Assembly (NCBI RefSeq): GCF_000262045.1
Contig: NZ_AJVF01000041.1
Coordinates: forward strand, 124,001 to 188,000
Length of the DNA: 64,000 nt
Direction of reading: 5' to 3'
Origin: Bacillus siamensis KCTC 13613
Lineage (GTDB): Bacteria; Bacillota; Bacilli; Bacillales; Bacillaceae
The notes beneath the pieces are model-generated. The model was not told where the DNA came from, made no database searches, and saw nothing but the letters and a program-made list of their open reading frames with translations. Made by a program: the position numbers and the translations under genes. The first letter of the stretch is position 1; every line of letters starts with the position of its first letter. Positions 28,406-38,321 of the stretch are shown piece by piece.

Positions 28406-28870
28406 ATGTTTACACAGGCGAATTTATTTTTACTATTATTGCTGGCCATCGCATTGATAGCCAAAAACCAGTCATTGCTTTTTGCCGTCGGCTTTCTTAT
28501 TGTGATAAAAGCTGTCGGTCTTGACCAGAAATTGTTCCCGGTGATTCAGTCAAAAGGAATCAACTGGGGGGTCACCGTCATTACAATCGCCGTTTTAGTG
28601 CCGATTGCCACAGGTGATATCGGTTTTAAACAGCTCGGAGAAGCGATGAAATCATATTATGCGTGGATCGCTCTCGGCGCCGGAATCGCCGTAGCCTTAA
28701 TCGCCAAAAACGGTCTCACCTTATTGGAAAACGATCCTCATATTACAACGGCGCTGGTGATCGGCACGATACTTGCCGTCGCGCTTTTCGGAGGCGTCGC
28801 CGTCGGCCCGTTAATCGGCGCCGGAATTGCCTATCTGGCCATGCAGATCGTTAAAATATTCACTTCGTAA
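28406..28870 (+). CDS. ytwI: YtwI, UPF0756 membrane protein
   Basis: 154 aa, almost entirely hydrophobic, four to five transmembrane helices, with the family segments SKGINWGVTVITIAVLVPIATG and PLIGAGIAYLAMQ. Function unknown. Start ATG 28406 (MFTQANL) has AAGGATGG about 10 nt upstream; the ATG at 28370 is too close to its purine run. Confidence 0.87.
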   Translation: MFTQANLFLLLLLAIALIAKNQSLLFAVGFLIVIKAVGLDQKLFPVIQSKGINWGVTVITIAVLVPIATGDIGFKQLGEAMKSYYAWIALGAGIAVALIAKNGLTLLENDPHITTALVIGTILAVALFGGVAVGPLIGAGIAYLAMQIVKIFTS

Positions 28871-28873
28871 AGT

Positions 28874-28903
28874 AAAAAAGCGGCTTAAAGCCGCTTTTTT
28901 TTT
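28874..28903 (+). terminator. Terminator after ytwI
   Basis: AAAAAAGCGGC-TTAAA-GCCGCTTTTTT with T9. Confidence 0.92.
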
Positions 28904-28976
28904 GCGGAAAAAGAGGAAAAAACCGCGTAAAATCAAGAAAATGTGCGAGAAAGAAAAAAAAATTATAGGTAAACAT

Positions 28977-29005
28977 TTAACAAATGTCTGATTATTGTTT
29001 ATAAT
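28977..29005 (+). promoter_or_regulatory. Sigma-A promoter of citZ
   Basis: TTAACA (28977-28982), 17-bp spacer, TATAAT (29000-29005). Predicted start about 29012, leaving a ~190-nt leader. Confidence 0.75.
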
Positions 29006-29033
29006 AAGAATAGGCTTAAACTTAAATAAGCTT

Positions 29034-29048
29034 ATAAGAATTTGTTAT
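29034..29048 (+). promoter_or_regulatory. CcpC operator in the citZ leader
   Basis: ATAA-GAATTTG-TTAT fits the CcpC dyad ATAA-N7-TTAT exactly, about 30 bp after the predicted start. CcpC represses TCA-branch genes (citZ, citB) unless citrate accumulates. A second dyad-like ATAA-N9-TTAT follows at 29057-29073. Confidence 0.65.
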
Positions 29049-29066
29049 GTTCCTCTATAAGCATAT

Positions 29067-29080
29067 CGGTTATGTAACCG
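29067..29080. promoter_or_regulatory. Perfect palindrome in the citZ leader
   Basis: CGGTTA-TG-TAACCG, a 14-bp perfect inverted repeat between the CcpC dyad and the cre. No known Bacillus operator recognised. Confidence 0.4.
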
Positions 29081-29091
29081 CAATCAGTGAA

Positions 29092-29106
29092 ATGTAAGCA
29101 TTTTCT
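29092..29106 (+). promoter_or_regulatory. cre site in the citZ leader
   Basis: ATGTAAGCATTTTCT matches WTGNAANCGNWNNCW with a single mismatch, about 87 bp after the predicted start, fitting CcpA roadblock repression of citZ. Confidence 0.75.
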
Positions 29107-29129
29107 TAAAGGGGAAAGGGAGTGTTTAC

Positions 29130-29147
29130 ATGATTCATTTTAAGTAA
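29130..29147 (+). other. Five-codon minicistron in the citZ leader
   Basis: ATG-ATT-CAT-TTT-AAG-TAA is preceded at 7 nt by GGGAG within a purine-rich run, as good a ribosome-binding site as that of citZ itself. May be translated or may be chance. Confidence 0.3.
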
Positions 29148-29205
29148 GCCGTATGTTTTATGTACTCTTTAAAGGGGAATTTTGATTGAAAAGGAGAGGT
29201 TGAAT

Positions 29206-30324
29206 ATGACAGCAACACGCGGTCTTGAAGGGGTTGTAGCAACAACATCATCTGTAAGCTCTATTATCGACGATACCCTTACATATGTAGGGTACGATAT
29301 TGACGACTTGACAGAGAATGCAAGTTTTGAAGAAATCATTTATTTGCTGTGGCATCTGCGCCTGCCGAATAAAACAGAGCTTGCTGAACTGAAAAAACAG
29401 CTTGCGAAAGAAGCTGCCGTTCCACAAGAAATCATTGAGCACTTCAAATCCTATCCCCTCAATAACGTACATCCAATGGCTGCGCTCCGGACGGCAATTT
29501 CATTACTCGGTCTGACTGACAGTGAAGCCGATGTCATGAATCCGGAAGCGAACTACAGAAAAGCCATCCGTCTGCAGGCGAAGGTGCCGGGCATTGTCGC
29601 CGCTTTCTCAAGAATCCGCAAAGGACTTGATCCTGTTGAACCGAAGGAAGAGTACGGTATTGCGGAGAACTTCCTTTATACCTTAAACGGTGAAGATCCT
29701 TCTCCGATCGAAGTGGAAGCGTTTAACAAAGCGCTCATTCTTCATGCGGATCATGAGCTGAATGCATCAACATTTACGGCGAGAGTATGTGTCGCCACCT
29801 TATCCGATATTTACTCAGGCATCACGGCAGCCATCGGCGCATTAAAAGGGCCGCTTCACGGCGGAGCCAATGAAGCCGTCATGAAAATGCTGACAGAAAT
29901 CGGAGAAGTGGAAAATGCCGAGCCTTATATCCGCAGCAAAATGGAGAAAAAGGAAAAAGTGATGGGCTTCGGACACCGCGTGTATAAGCATGGGGATCCG
30001 CGCGCCAAACATTTAAAAGAAATGAGCAAACGCCTGACGAATCTGACGGGTGAAAGCAAATGGTACGACATGTCAATCCGTGTCGAAGAAATTGTGACAT
30101 CTGAGAAAAAACTTCCGCCTAACGTTGATTTCTATTCCGCATCTGTGTACCACAGTCTCGGCATTGACCACGATCTGTTTACGCCGATCTTTGCGGTCAG
30201 CAGAATGTCCGGATGGATCGCGCACATTCTTGAGCAATACGATAACAACCGCCTCATCCGTCCGCGCGCTGAATACACGGGTCCGGATAAGCAGACTTTT
30301 GTTCCGATTGACGAAAGAGCCTGA
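29206..30324 (+). CDS. citZ: Citrate synthase II (major)
   Basis: 372 aa. Condenses oxaloacetate and acetyl-CoA to citrate. Catalytic His and Asp regions are intact: LILHADHELNASTF, GPLHGGANE, GFGHRVYKHGDPR, NVDFYSASVYHSLGI. The short length is typical of the Gram-positive dimeric enzyme. ATG 29206 follows AAGGAGAGG. First gene of the citZ-icd-mdh cluster; icd and mdh can also be expressed separately in B. subtilis. Confidence 0.98.
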   Translation: MTATRGLEGVVATTSSVSSIIDDTLTYVGYDIDDLTENASFEEIIYLLWHLRLPNKTELAELKKQLAKEAAVPQEIIEHFKSYPLNNVHPMAALRTAISLLGLTDSEADVMNPEANYRKAIRLQAKVPGIVAAFSRIRKGLDPVEPKEEYGIAENFLYTLNGEDPSPIEVEAFNKALILHADHELNASTFTARVCVATLSDIYSGITAAIGALKGPLHGGANEAVMKMLTEIGEVENAEPYIRSKMEKKEKVMGFGHRVYKHGDPRAKHLKEMSKRLTNLTGESKWYDMSIRVEEIVTSEKKLPPNVDFYSASVYHSLGIDHDLFTPIFAVSRMSGWIAHILEQYDNNRLIRPRAEYTGPDKQTFVPIDERA

Positions 30325-30484
30325 TCAAACGGGAGGCTGGTGATTTTCATGTCGTTAGCCTCTTGTTAATCAAGCCCAAGTTGGTTTACAATTTTGATAG
30401 AATCTTGAGAAAAATCATTTTATTTTCTATACAAGAAAAATAAAATGTTTTCTAAATATGAATTACATACTGGGAGGTAATATT

Positions 30485-31756
30485 GTGTCACAAGGTGAAA
30501 AAATTACAGTCTCTAATGGAGTATTAAACGTACCAAATAATCCGATTATCCCGTTTATTGAAGGTGACGGTACAGGCCCTGATATTTGGAACGCCGCTTC
30601 TAAAGTATTGGAAGCCGCTGTTGAAAAAGCATATAAAGGCGAGAAAAAAATCACGTGGAAAGAAGTTTATGCCGGTGAAAAGGCTTATAATAAAACAGGT
30701 GAGTGGCTTCCTGCCGAAACGCTGGAAGACATCAGAGAGTACTTCATCGCTATCAAAGGACCTCTGACGACACCGGTCGGCGGCGGTATCCGTTCTCTGA
30801 ACGTGGCGCTGAGACAGGAACTTGATTTGTTCACGTGCCTGCGCCCTGTCAGATATTTCACTGGAGTGCCTTCTCCGGTCAAACGTCCTGAAGATACGGA
30901 TATGGTCATTTTCCGTGAAAACACGGAAGATATTTATGCCGGAATTGAGTATGCGAAAGGTTCTGAAGAAGTTGAAAAGCTGATCAGCTTCCTGCAAAAT
31001 GAAATGGGTGTTAACAAAATCCGTTTCCCTGAAACATCAGGAATCGGCATCAAGCCTGTTTCTGAAGAAGGAACAAGCCGCTTAGTCAGAGCTGCCATTG
31101 AGTATGCGATCGAAAACGGCCGCAAGTCTGTCACGCTTGTCCACAAAGGAAACATCATGAAGTTCACTGAAGGGGCATTTAAAAACTGGGGCTACGAGCT
31201 TGCCGAAAGAGAATACGGAGATAAAGTATTCACTTGGGCCGAATATGACCGCATCGTCGAAAAAGACGGAAAAGAAGCGGCTGATAAAGCGCAGAGCGAA
31301 GCGGAAGCAGCAGGAAAAATCATCGTCAAAGACAGCATCGCTGATATTTTCCTTCAGCAGATCTTAACCCGTCCGAGCGAATTCGACGTCGTGGCGACGA
31401 TGAACTTAAACGGAGACTATATCTCTGATGCGCTTGCCGCTCAGGTAGGCGGAATCGGAATCGCACCGGGAGCGAACATCAACTATGAAACAGGGCATGC
31501 GATTTTTGAAGCGACTCACGGAACGGCTCCTAAATATGCCGGCCTTGACAAAGTCAACCCGTCATCCGTTATCCTTTCAGGAGTGCTTCTTCTTGAACAC
31601 CTGAACTGGAATGAGGCGGCTGACCTAGTCATTAAAGCTATGGAAAAAACGATTGCTTCAAAAGTAGTAACTTACGATTTTGCAAGATTAATGGACGGTG
31701 CAACTGAAGTGAAATGTTCAGAGTTCGGTGAAGAGCTTATCAAAAACATGGACTGA
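30485..31756 (+). CDS. icd: Isocitrate dehydrogenase (NADP)
   Basis: 423 aa. Oxidises isocitrate to 2-oxoglutarate with NADP. Substrate loop [13 protein letters not shown] holds the serine (about 104) phosphorylated in the E. coli enzyme; [12 protein letters not shown] is the N-terminal signature and [25 protein letters not shown] the C-terminal one. The GTG start at 30485 follows GGGAGG; the ATG nine codons earlier precedes that site and is rejected. A TAGAAT at 30398-30403 in the 160-bp gap could be its own -10, without a clear -35. Confidence 0.98.
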   Translation: MSQGEKITVSNGVLNVPNNPIIPFIEGDGTGPDIWNAASKVLEAAVEKAYKGEKKITWKEVYAGEKAYNKTGEWLPAETLEDIREYFIAIKGPLTTPVGGGIRSLNVALRQELDLFTCLRPVRYFTGVPSPVKRPEDTDMVIFRENTEDIYAGIEYAKGSEEVEKLISFLQNEMGVNKIRFPETSGIGIKPVSEEGTSRLVRAAIEYAIENGRKSVTLVHKGNIMKFTEGAFKNWGYELAEREYGDKVFTWAEYDRIVEKDGKEAADKAQSEAEAAGKIIVKDSIADIFLQQILTRPSEFDVVATMNLNGDYISDALAAQVGGIGIAPGANINYETGHAIFEATHGTAPKYAGLDKVNPSSVILSGVLLLEHLNWNEAADLVIKAMEKTIASKVVTYDFARLMDGATEVKCSEFGEELIKNMD

Positions 31757-31801
31757 ACCTAAAGCAGACTTCTAATGAAGCCAAAAAAGGAGAAGAGAAT
31801 C

Positions 31802-32740
31802 ATGGGAAAAACACGCAGTAAAGTTTCTGTTATCGGAGCAGGATTTACGGGAGCGACAACAGCCTTCCTTACAGCTCAAAAAGAGCTTGCGGATGTTGTG
31901 CTCGTTGATATTCCTCAATTAGAAAACCCGACTAAAGGAAAAGCGCTTGACATGCTCGAAGCAAGTCCGGTTCAAGGATTTGACGCGAAAATCACAGGCA
32001 CGTCCAACTACGAGGACACAGCCGGTTCTGATATCGTCGTCATCACGGCCGGAATTGCGAGAAAACCAGGCATGAGCCGTGATGATCTCGTATCTACAAA
32101 CGAAAAAATCATGAGAAGCGTCACACGTGAGATCGTGAAATATTCTCCTGACTGCATTATCGTCGTGTTAACAAACCCTGTTGATGCGATGACATATGCG
32201 GTGTACAAAGAATCAGGCTTCCCGAAAGAACGCGTTATCGGACAATCCGGAGTGCTTGACACTGCGCGGTTCAGAACATTCGTCGCTGAAGAATTAAACC
32301 TGTCAGTAAAAGACGTGACCGGTTTTGTTCTTGGCGGACACGGTGACGACATGGTTCCTCTCGTCCGTTATTCCTATGCGGGCGGCATTCCGCTCGAAAC
32401 ACTTATCCCGAAAGACCGTCTTGATGCGATTGTAGAGCGCACAAGAAAAGGCGGCGGGGAAATCGTCAACCTTCTCGGCAACGGAAGCGCCTACTATGCG
32501 CCTGCTGCATCACTGACAGAAATGGTAGAAGCCATTTTGAAAGATCAGCGCCGCGTGCTTCCGACTATCGCTTATTTAGAAGGCGAATACGGTCATGAAG
32601 GCATTTACTTAGGCGTGCCGACGATTATCGGAGGAAACGGCCTAGAGCAAATCATTGAGCTTGAACTGACAGACTATGAAAAAGCACAGCTGAGTAAATC
32701 AGTTGAATCTGTCAAAAACGTGATGAAAGTATTGTCATAA
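31802..32740 (+). CDS. mdh: Malate dehydrogenase
   Basis: 312 aa, LDH-like malate dehydrogenase. NAD motif [13 protein letters not shown] (about residues 9-21), catalytic His in GGHGDDMVP, and Arg-rich substrate loop ([11 protein letters not shown], with Arg rather than Gln, selecting malate/oxaloacetate). ATG 31802 follows AAAGGAG. Last gene of the citZ-icd-mdh cluster, 45 bp after icd, ending at a strong terminator. Confidence 0.98.
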
Positions 32741-32748
32741 GAAAAAAG

Positions 32749-32783
32749 GGAAGGCTTCCGAATCAGAAGCCTTCCTCTTTTTA
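32749..32783 (+). terminator. Terminator after mdh
   Basis: GGAAGGCTTC-CGAATCA-GAAGCCTTCC, followed by TCTTTTT. Confidence 0.92.
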
Positions 32784-32790
32784 CAATTAA

Positions 32791-32804
32791 TGAAAGCGTT
32801 TTCT
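32791..32804 (+). promoter_or_regulatory. cre site upstream of phoPR
   Basis: TGAAAGCGTTTTCT matches the cre consensus TGWAARCGYTWNCW at every position, 150 bp before phoP. CcpA repression of a phoPR promoter is described for B. subtilis. Confidence 0.8.
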
Positions 32805-32955
32805 TTTTCCCTGAACGATCCTTTCTCTGAAAATGATCAAAAAGGCGAATTGTCTGAACGGGCAGTATTGGATAAAATGAAATCATAAAGTGATATGCAG
32901 CACATAAAATAGAGAAAATTGGATGTCGGGGAAAATAGACAGCGGAGGGCGCAGC

Positions 32956-33675
32956 ATGAACAAAAAAATTTTAGTTGTAGATGATGAACAATCTATCGTT
33001 ACTCTTTTACAGTACAATCTGGAACGGTCCGGCTATGATGTCATTACCGCATCAGACGGCGAAGAGGCTCTGGAGCAGGCAGAGAAGGAAAATCCGGATT
33101 TAATCGTACTGGATGTCATGCTGCCGAAAGTGGACGGAATCGACGTCTGTAAACAGCTCAGACAGCAGAAAATGATGGTTCCGATCTTGATGCTGACAGC
33201 AAAAGATGAAGAGTTTGATAAGGTGCTGGGACTGGAGCTCGGAGCGGATGATTACATGACAAAGCCGTTCAGTCCGAGGGAAGTGACTGCGCGGGTGAAA
33301 GCCATTTTAAGAAGGGCTGACATTTCTTCGCTGTCACAAAGCAGAGAAGAGGAAAAGGACGGGCAGATCCTTATCGGCGAGCTGAAAATTCTTCCGGAGC
33401 ATTACGAAGCGTACTTCAAGTCGGAACAGCTGGAATTGACGCCTAAAGAATTTGAACTGCTTCTCTATTTGGGAAAACACAAGGGAAGAGTGCTGACGAG
33501 AGATCTTCTGCTGAGCGCGGTCTGGAACTATGATTTTGCCGGGGACACCCGGATTGTTGACGTTCATATCAGCCACCTGCGCGACAAAATCGAATCAAAT
33601 ACCAAAAAACCCATCTATATTAAAACAATCAGAGGTTTGGGGTATAAACTGGAGGAGCCAAAAATGAATGAATAA
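32956..33675 (+). CDS. phoP: Phosphate-starvation response regulator PhoP
   Basis: 239 aa OmpR-family regulator of the phosphate starvation regulon. Receiver domain (1-120) with Asp53 in VLDVMLPK, the acidic pocket in VVDDE and the Lys in TKPFSPRE. Winged-helix DNA-binding domain at about 140-235 ([15 protein letters not shown]...[11 protein letters not shown]). ATG 32956 has GGAGGG upstream. It overlaps phoR by eight bases. Confidence 0.97.
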   Translation: MNKKILVVDDEQSIVTLLQYNLERSGYDVITASDGEEALEQAEKENPDLIVLDVMLPKVDGIDVCKQLRQQKMMVPILMLTAKDEEFDKVLGLELGADDYMTKPFSPREVTARVKAILRRADISSLSQSREEEKDGQILIGELKILPEHYEAYFKSEQLELTPKEFELLLYLGKHKGRVLTRDLLLSAVWNYDFAGDTRIVDVHISHLRDKIESNTKKPIYIKTIRGLGYKLEEPKMNE

Positions 33676-35407
33676 AGTCCGTGTGCGTCTGTTCGCTTTA
33701 CTCGTTGTATGTATCATATTGGTTTTCAGTGTTCTCGGCCTTTTTTTACAGCAGCTTATTTCTTCAGCCGCTAAAGACAGAACGGCGGATCAGCTGAAAA
33801 AGGAATCGGTATACATAGCGGGCCTTCTTGACGCCGGCCGAATCGGCAATAAAAGCAATGAAACGGTGGTCCGCGACGCCGGCCGCACCCTCGGTATAAA
33901 CGTCTCTGTTCTCAATGAGAAGGGTGACGCCGTTTATCATTCCGGCAGGCATGCTGATGATGCAGCCGTAAAGGAGTTCATTTCTCACAATAAAAATGAG
34001 GCAGCCATACAAGCGGGAAGCAAAGTGATCCGCGGCGCCGCCGTAAAAAATGACACCGGCCGAACGGCGGGATATGTGCTCGTTTCCTCGGAAATCAGCG
34101 GCGGTTCAAGTATTACCGGAGAAATGTGGGGCATGCTGGCAGCAAGTCTTTGTACCGCTTTTATCATTATTGTTTTCTTTTATACAAACATGACGTCCCG
34201 TTACAAAAAATCAATCGACGCCGCGACGAAGGTGGCGACGGAGCTGTCCAAAGGCAATTATGACGCCCGCTCCTACAGCGGTTACGCAAGGCGGTCTGAC
34301 CGTCTCGGGCGTGCGATGAACAGTCTGGCGGTCGATTTGATGGAAATGACGAGAACGCAGGATATGCAGCGCGACCGTCTGTTAACCGTCATTGAAAATA
34401 TCGGTTCAGGTTTGATTTTAATAGACGGGAGAGGTTTTATTAATCTCGTGAACCGATCGTACACGAAGCAGTTTCATACAAAGCCTGAACGTCTGCTTCG
34501 CCGCCTTTACCATGATGCGTTTGAGCATGAGGAAATCATTCGGCTCGTCGAAGATATTTTTATGACGGAGACGAAAAAATGCCAGCTGCTGAGACTTCCC
34601 ATCAACATTGAGCGGCGCTACTTTGAAGTTGACGGCGTTCCGATCATGGGTCCTGATGATGAATGGAAGGGCATTGTTCTCGTTTTTCACGATATAACGG
34701 AAATTAAAAAATTGGAGCAGATGAGGAAGGACTTCGTAGCCAATGTTTCCCACGAACTGAAAACGCCGATCACTTCGATTAAAGGCTTTACGGAAACGCT
34801 GTTAGACGGGGCGATGAAAGATGAAAAGGCGCTTTCAGACTTTCTGTCTATCATTCTGAAAGAAAGTGAGCGGCTCCAATCCCTCGTACAGGACTTATTG
34901 GATTTATCCAAAATGGAGCAGCAAAACTTTACGATGCGAGTAGAATCCTTTGACGCCGCAAAAATCCTCCATGAAATCGAAGCCCTTTTACAGCATAAGG
35001 CTGAGGAAAAAGGCATCAGTTTTCAGCTCGATCTTCCGGAGGAGCCGATTTTTGTGACGGGTGATGTGCACAGGCTGAAGCAGGTATTCCTGAATCTGGC
35101 GAACAACGCTTTAACCTACACGCCTGAAAAAGGGACGGTGGCGATTTCGGTAAATGTGAAAGAAACCGCTGTTGATATCAAAGTGTCCGATACGGGAATC
35201 GGTATTCAGAAGGAAGAGATTCCGCGGATATTTGAGAGATTTTACCGCGTGGATAAAGACAGAAGCCGCAACTCGGGAGGAACCGGGCTCGGTCTTGCCA
35301 TCGTAAAGCACTTAATAGAAGCCCATGAAGGCAAAATCGAAGTCACAAGCGAGCCGGGACAGGGAACTGTGTTCACTGTGACGCTGAAGCGGCCGCCGGC
35401 AGCGTGA
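33668..35407 (+). CDS. phoR: Sensor histidine kinase PhoR
   Basis: 579 aa membrane kinase for PhoP. Transmembrane helices at about 8-31 and 154-175 bracket an extracytoplasmic PDC/PAS-like domain. A HAMP-like segment (about 176-235) and a cytoplasmic PAS (about 236-345) follow. The HisKA domain has phospho-His362 in [12 protein letters not shown], and the HATPase (about 470-579) has N, G1 (SDTGIGI), F and G2 (GTGLGLAI) boxes. Translationally coupled to phoP. Confidence 0.96.
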   Translation: MNKVRVRLFALLVVCIILVFSVLGLFLQQLISSAAKDRTADQLKKESVYIAGLLDAGRIGNKSNETVVRDAGRTLGINVSVLNEKGDAVYHSGRHADDAAVKEFISHNKNEAAIQAGSKVIRGAAVKNDTGRTAGYVLVSSEISGGSSITGEMWGMLAASLCTAFIIIVFFYTNMTSRYKKSIDAATKVATELSKGNYDARSYSGYARRSDRLGRAMNSLAVDLMEMTRTQDMQRDRLLTVIENIGSGLILIDGRGFINLVNRSYTKQFHTKPERLLRRLYHDAFEHEEIIRLVEDIFMTETKKCQLLRLPINIERRYFEVDGVPIMGPDDEWKGIVLVFHDITEIKKLEQMRKDFVANVSHELKTPITSIKGFTETLLDGAMKDEKALSDFLSIILKESERLQSLVQDLLDLSKMEQQNFTMRVESFDAAKILHEIEALLQHKAEEKGISFQLDLPEEPIFVTGDVHRLKQVFLNLANNALTYTPEKGTVAISVNVKETAVDIKVSDTGIGIQKEEIPRIFERFYRVDKDRSRNSGGTGLGLAIVKHLIEAHEGKIEVTSEPGQGTVFTVTLKRPPAA

Positions 35408-35500
35408 TCAGCTTTACAAAGGATTAACAATTTCTTCATGACCTGTTAAACCTATCTTGTTAGGATGTAACAGAACCCCTTCATCCAAGGAGCCAATTTT

Positions 35501-35538
35501 GACGGCGGGAACGTGTTTTCTTGTTCCCGTCCTTTTTT
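35501..35538 (+). terminator. Terminator after phoPR
   Basis: GAC..GGGAAC / GTTCCCGTC stem with a T-rich loop, followed by T6. Confidence 0.8.
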
Positions 35539-35581
35539 GCGTTTTGACGGGGTCCGCTCATTTTCCTTTCAAATTGAACTT

Positions 35582-35590
35582 TGTTAAAAT
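35582..35590 (+). promoter_or_regulatory. Extended -10 promoter of polA
   Basis: TGTTAAAAT (TGn plus TAAAAT) 63 bp before the polA ATG; no strong -35. Confidence 0.45.
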
Positions 35591-35653
35591 AAGAGAAGCT
35601 GTGAGATTAAAAAACAGAGGAATGACGAGCTTTTGCTCTTAGGAGGATATTGA

Positions 35654-38293
35654 ATGACGGAACGAAAAAAATTAGTGCTTGTCGACGGAAACAGTCTGGC
35701 GTACCGGGCGTTTTTTGCATTACCGCTTCTAAGCAATGAAAAAGGCATTCATACAAACGCCGTATACGGGTTTGCGATGATTTTAATGAAAATGCTGGAG
35801 GATGAAAAACCGACCCACATGCTGGTGGCTTTTGATGCGGGAAAAACGACTTTCCGCCACAGCACGTTTAAAGAATATAAAGGCGGAAGGCAAAAAACGC
35901 CGCCGGAGCTTTCTGAACAGATGCCGTTCATCCGTGAGCTCCTCGATGCTTATAACATCAGCCGCTATGAGCTTCCTGAATACGAAGCGGATGATATTAT
36001 CGGCACACTTGCCGTATCTGCTGAGAAAGACGGCTTTGAAGTAAAGGTATTTTCCGGAGACAAAGACTTAACGCAGCTTGCAACCGGGAAAACGACCGTT
36101 GCTATTACGAGAAAAGGCATTACCGACGTGGAAGATTACACGCCGGAACACGTCGAAGAAAAGTACGGTCTGACCCCTTTGCAAATCATTGATATGAAGG
36201 GATTAATGGGGGATTCCTCCGATAACATCCCGGGCGTTCCCGGCGTCGGCGAAAAAACGGCAATTAAACTCTTGAAGCAGTTCCATTCGGTTGAGAAACT
36301 GCTTGATTCAATTGATGAAGTCAGCGGGAAAAAATTAAAAGAAAAGCTCGAAGAATATAAAGAACAAGCCCTGATGAGCAAAGAGCTGGCGACGATTATG
36401 ACAAATGCGCCGATTGAAGTCAAGCTTGACGATTTAGATTATCAAGGGTTCGACCGTGAACAAGTCGTTGCCATTTTTAAAGACCTCGGTTTTAACACGC
36501 TGCTGGAGCGGCTCGGTGAAGATAGCGGAGAAACGGCGGAAGAAGATTTTGAGGACATCAATGTTGAAACGGCCGAAGAAATCACCGAAGCTATGCTCGT
36601 TTCGCCGTCCGCTTTAGTCGTCGAACAAATCGGGGATAACTATCACGAAGAACCGATACTCGGCTTTTCCATCGTGAATGAAACAGGCCTTTATTATATT
36701 CCGAAAGAAACCGCCATCCAGTCCGAAGCGTTTAAATCCTGGGCTGAAGATGAGTCGAAGAAAAAGTGGGTGTTTGACAGCAAACGCTCCGTTGTCGCTT
36801 TGCGCTGGCAGGGAATTGAGCTGAAGGGAACGGAATTTGATGCGCTTCTTGCTGCCTACATTATAAACCCGGGCAATTCGTACGACGATGTCGCGAGCGT
36901 AGCGAAAGAATACGGCCTGAATATCGTTTCAAAAGATGAAGCGGTTTACGGAAAAGGCGCAAAGCGCGCCGTTCCGGCTGAAAAAGAGCTTGCCGATCAT
37001 CTCGCGCGAAAAGCGTCTGCCGTTAACAGCCTCCGGGACAAACTGCTGCACGCGCTGGAAGAAAATAATCAGCTTGAATTATATGAAGATCTCGAACTCC
37101 CGCTTGCGCTTATTCTCGGAGAAATGGAATCAATGGGCGTCAAAGTGGATGTTGATAGACTGAAGCGAATGGGCGAAGAGCTCGGCGCGAAGCTGAAAGA
37201 ATATGAAGAAAAAATCCATGACATCGCCGGTGAACCGTTTAACATCAATTCACCAAAACAGCTCGGCGTCATTCTGTTTGAAAAGCTCGGCCTGCCGCCA
37301 GTAAAGAAAACAAAAACAGGCTATTCCACTTCAGCCGATGTGCTGGAGAAGCTCGCAGACAAACATGATATCGTCGCCTACATTCTGCAATATAGACAAA
37401 TCGGCAAACTCCAATCAACTTATATTGAAGGGCTGCTGAAAGTCACACGCAAGGATTCTCATAAGGTGCATACGCGATTCAATCAGGCATTGACTCAAAC
37501 CGGGCGCCTCAGTTCAACTGATCCGAACCTGCAAAACATTCCGATCAGGCTGGAGGAAGGACGGAAAATCCGTCAGGCTTTCGTTCCGTCAGAACCGGAC
37601 TGGCTAATTTTCGCCGCTGATTATTCACAAATTGAGTTAAGGGTGCTTGCGCATATTTCAAAAGATGAAAATCTGATTGAGGCGTTTACGAATGATATGG
37701 ACATTCACACAAAAACCGCAATGGATGTGTTTCATGTCAGCGAGGATGAAGTGACACAGGCGATGCGCCGTCAGGCAAAGGCCGTCAATTTCGGGATCGT
37801 TTACGGCATCAGTGATTACGGGCTGTCGCAAAACCTCGGCATCACCCGGAAAGAAGCGGGCGCTTTTATTGACCGCTACTTGGAAAGCTTTCCGGGCGTC
37901 AAGGCGTATATGGAAGAATCGGTGCAGGAAGCGAAACAAAAAGGATATGTGACGACTCTTATGCAGCGCCGCCGCTACATCCCTGAGCTGACAAGCCGCA
38001 ACTTCAACCTGCGGAGCTTTGCGGAACGGACGGCCATGAATACGCCGATTCAGGGCAGCGCCGCTGATATTATTAAAAAAGCCATGATTGATATGGCAGC
38101 TGAGCTGAAGGAGAAAAAACTGAAGGCAAGACTGCTGCTTCAGGTGCACGATGAATTGATTTTTGAAGCGCCTAAGGAAGAAATTGAAATATTAGAGAAG
38201 CTGGTTCCTGAAGTGATGGAGCATGCTTTGGCATTAGACGTGCCGTTAAAGGCGGATTATGCTTCAGGACCGTCTTGGTACGATGCAAAATAA
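35654..38293 (+). CDS. polA: DNA polymerase I
   Basis: 879 aa repair and Okazaki-fragment polymerase. Residues 1-~290: 5' nuclease domain (VDGNSLAYRAFFAL, YEADDIIGTLA, GDKDLTQLA, GDSSDNIPGVPGVGEKTA). About 300-470: 3'-5' exonuclease-like domain that lacks the DEDD acidic residues and is taken as inactive, as in other Bacillus Pol I. About 480-879: polymerase with motif A DYSQIELR (Asp656), motif B RRQAKAVNFGIVYG and motif C VHDEL (Asp833). GGAGG precedes the ATG. Confidence 0.97.
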   Translation: MTERKKLVLVDGNSLAYRAFFALPLLSNEKGIHTNAVYGFAMILMKMLEDEKPTHMLVAFDAGKTTFRHSTFKEYKGGRQKTPPELSEQMPFIRELLDAYNISRYELPEYEADDIIGTLAVSAEKDGFEVKVFSGDKDLTQLATGKTTVAITRKGITDVEDYTPEHVEEKYGLTPLQIIDMKGLMGDSSDNIPGVPGVGEKTAIKLLKQFHSVEKLLDSIDEVSGKKLKEKLEEYKEQALMSKELATIMTNAPIEVKLDDLDYQGFDREQVVAIFKDLGFNTLLERLGEDSGETAEEDFEDINVETAEEITEAMLVSPSALVVEQIGDNYHEEPILGFSIVNETGLYYIPKETAIQSEAFKSWAEDESKKKWVFDSKRSVVALRWQGIELKGTEFDALLAAYIINPGNSYDDVASVAKEYGLNIVSKDEAVYGKGAKRAVPAEKELADHLARKASAVNSLRDKLLHALEENNQLELYEDLELPLALILGEMESMGVKVDVDRLKRMGEELGAKLKEYEEKIHDIAGEPFNINSPKQLGVILFEKLGLPPVKKTKTGYSTSADVLEKLADKHDIVAYILQYRQIGKLQSTYIEGLLKVTRKDSHKVHTRFNQALTQTGRLSSTDPNLQNIPIRLEEGRKIRQAFVPSEPDWLIFAADYSQIELRVLAHISKDENLIEAFTNDMDIHTKTAMDVFHVSEDEVTQAMRRQAKAVNFGIVYGISDYGLSQNLGITRKEAGAFIDRYLESFPGVKAYMEESVQEAKQKGYVTTLMQRRRYIPELTSRNFNLRSFAERTAMNTPIQGSAADIIKKAMIDMAAELKEKKLKARLLLQVHDELIFEAPKEEIEILEKLVPEVMEHALALDVPLKADYASGPSWYDAK

Positions 38294-38321
38294 ATAAACA
38301 GAGAAAAAGGAAGTGATGATT

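Noticed and set aside
30524-30997. 157-aa minus-strand frame within icd
   Set aside because: Shadow of a highly conserved enzyme; no translation signals.
37658-38149. 163-aa open frame on the minus strand inside polA
   Set aside because: Shadow of the strongly conserved polymerase domain; no ribosome-binding site and no recognisable protein features.
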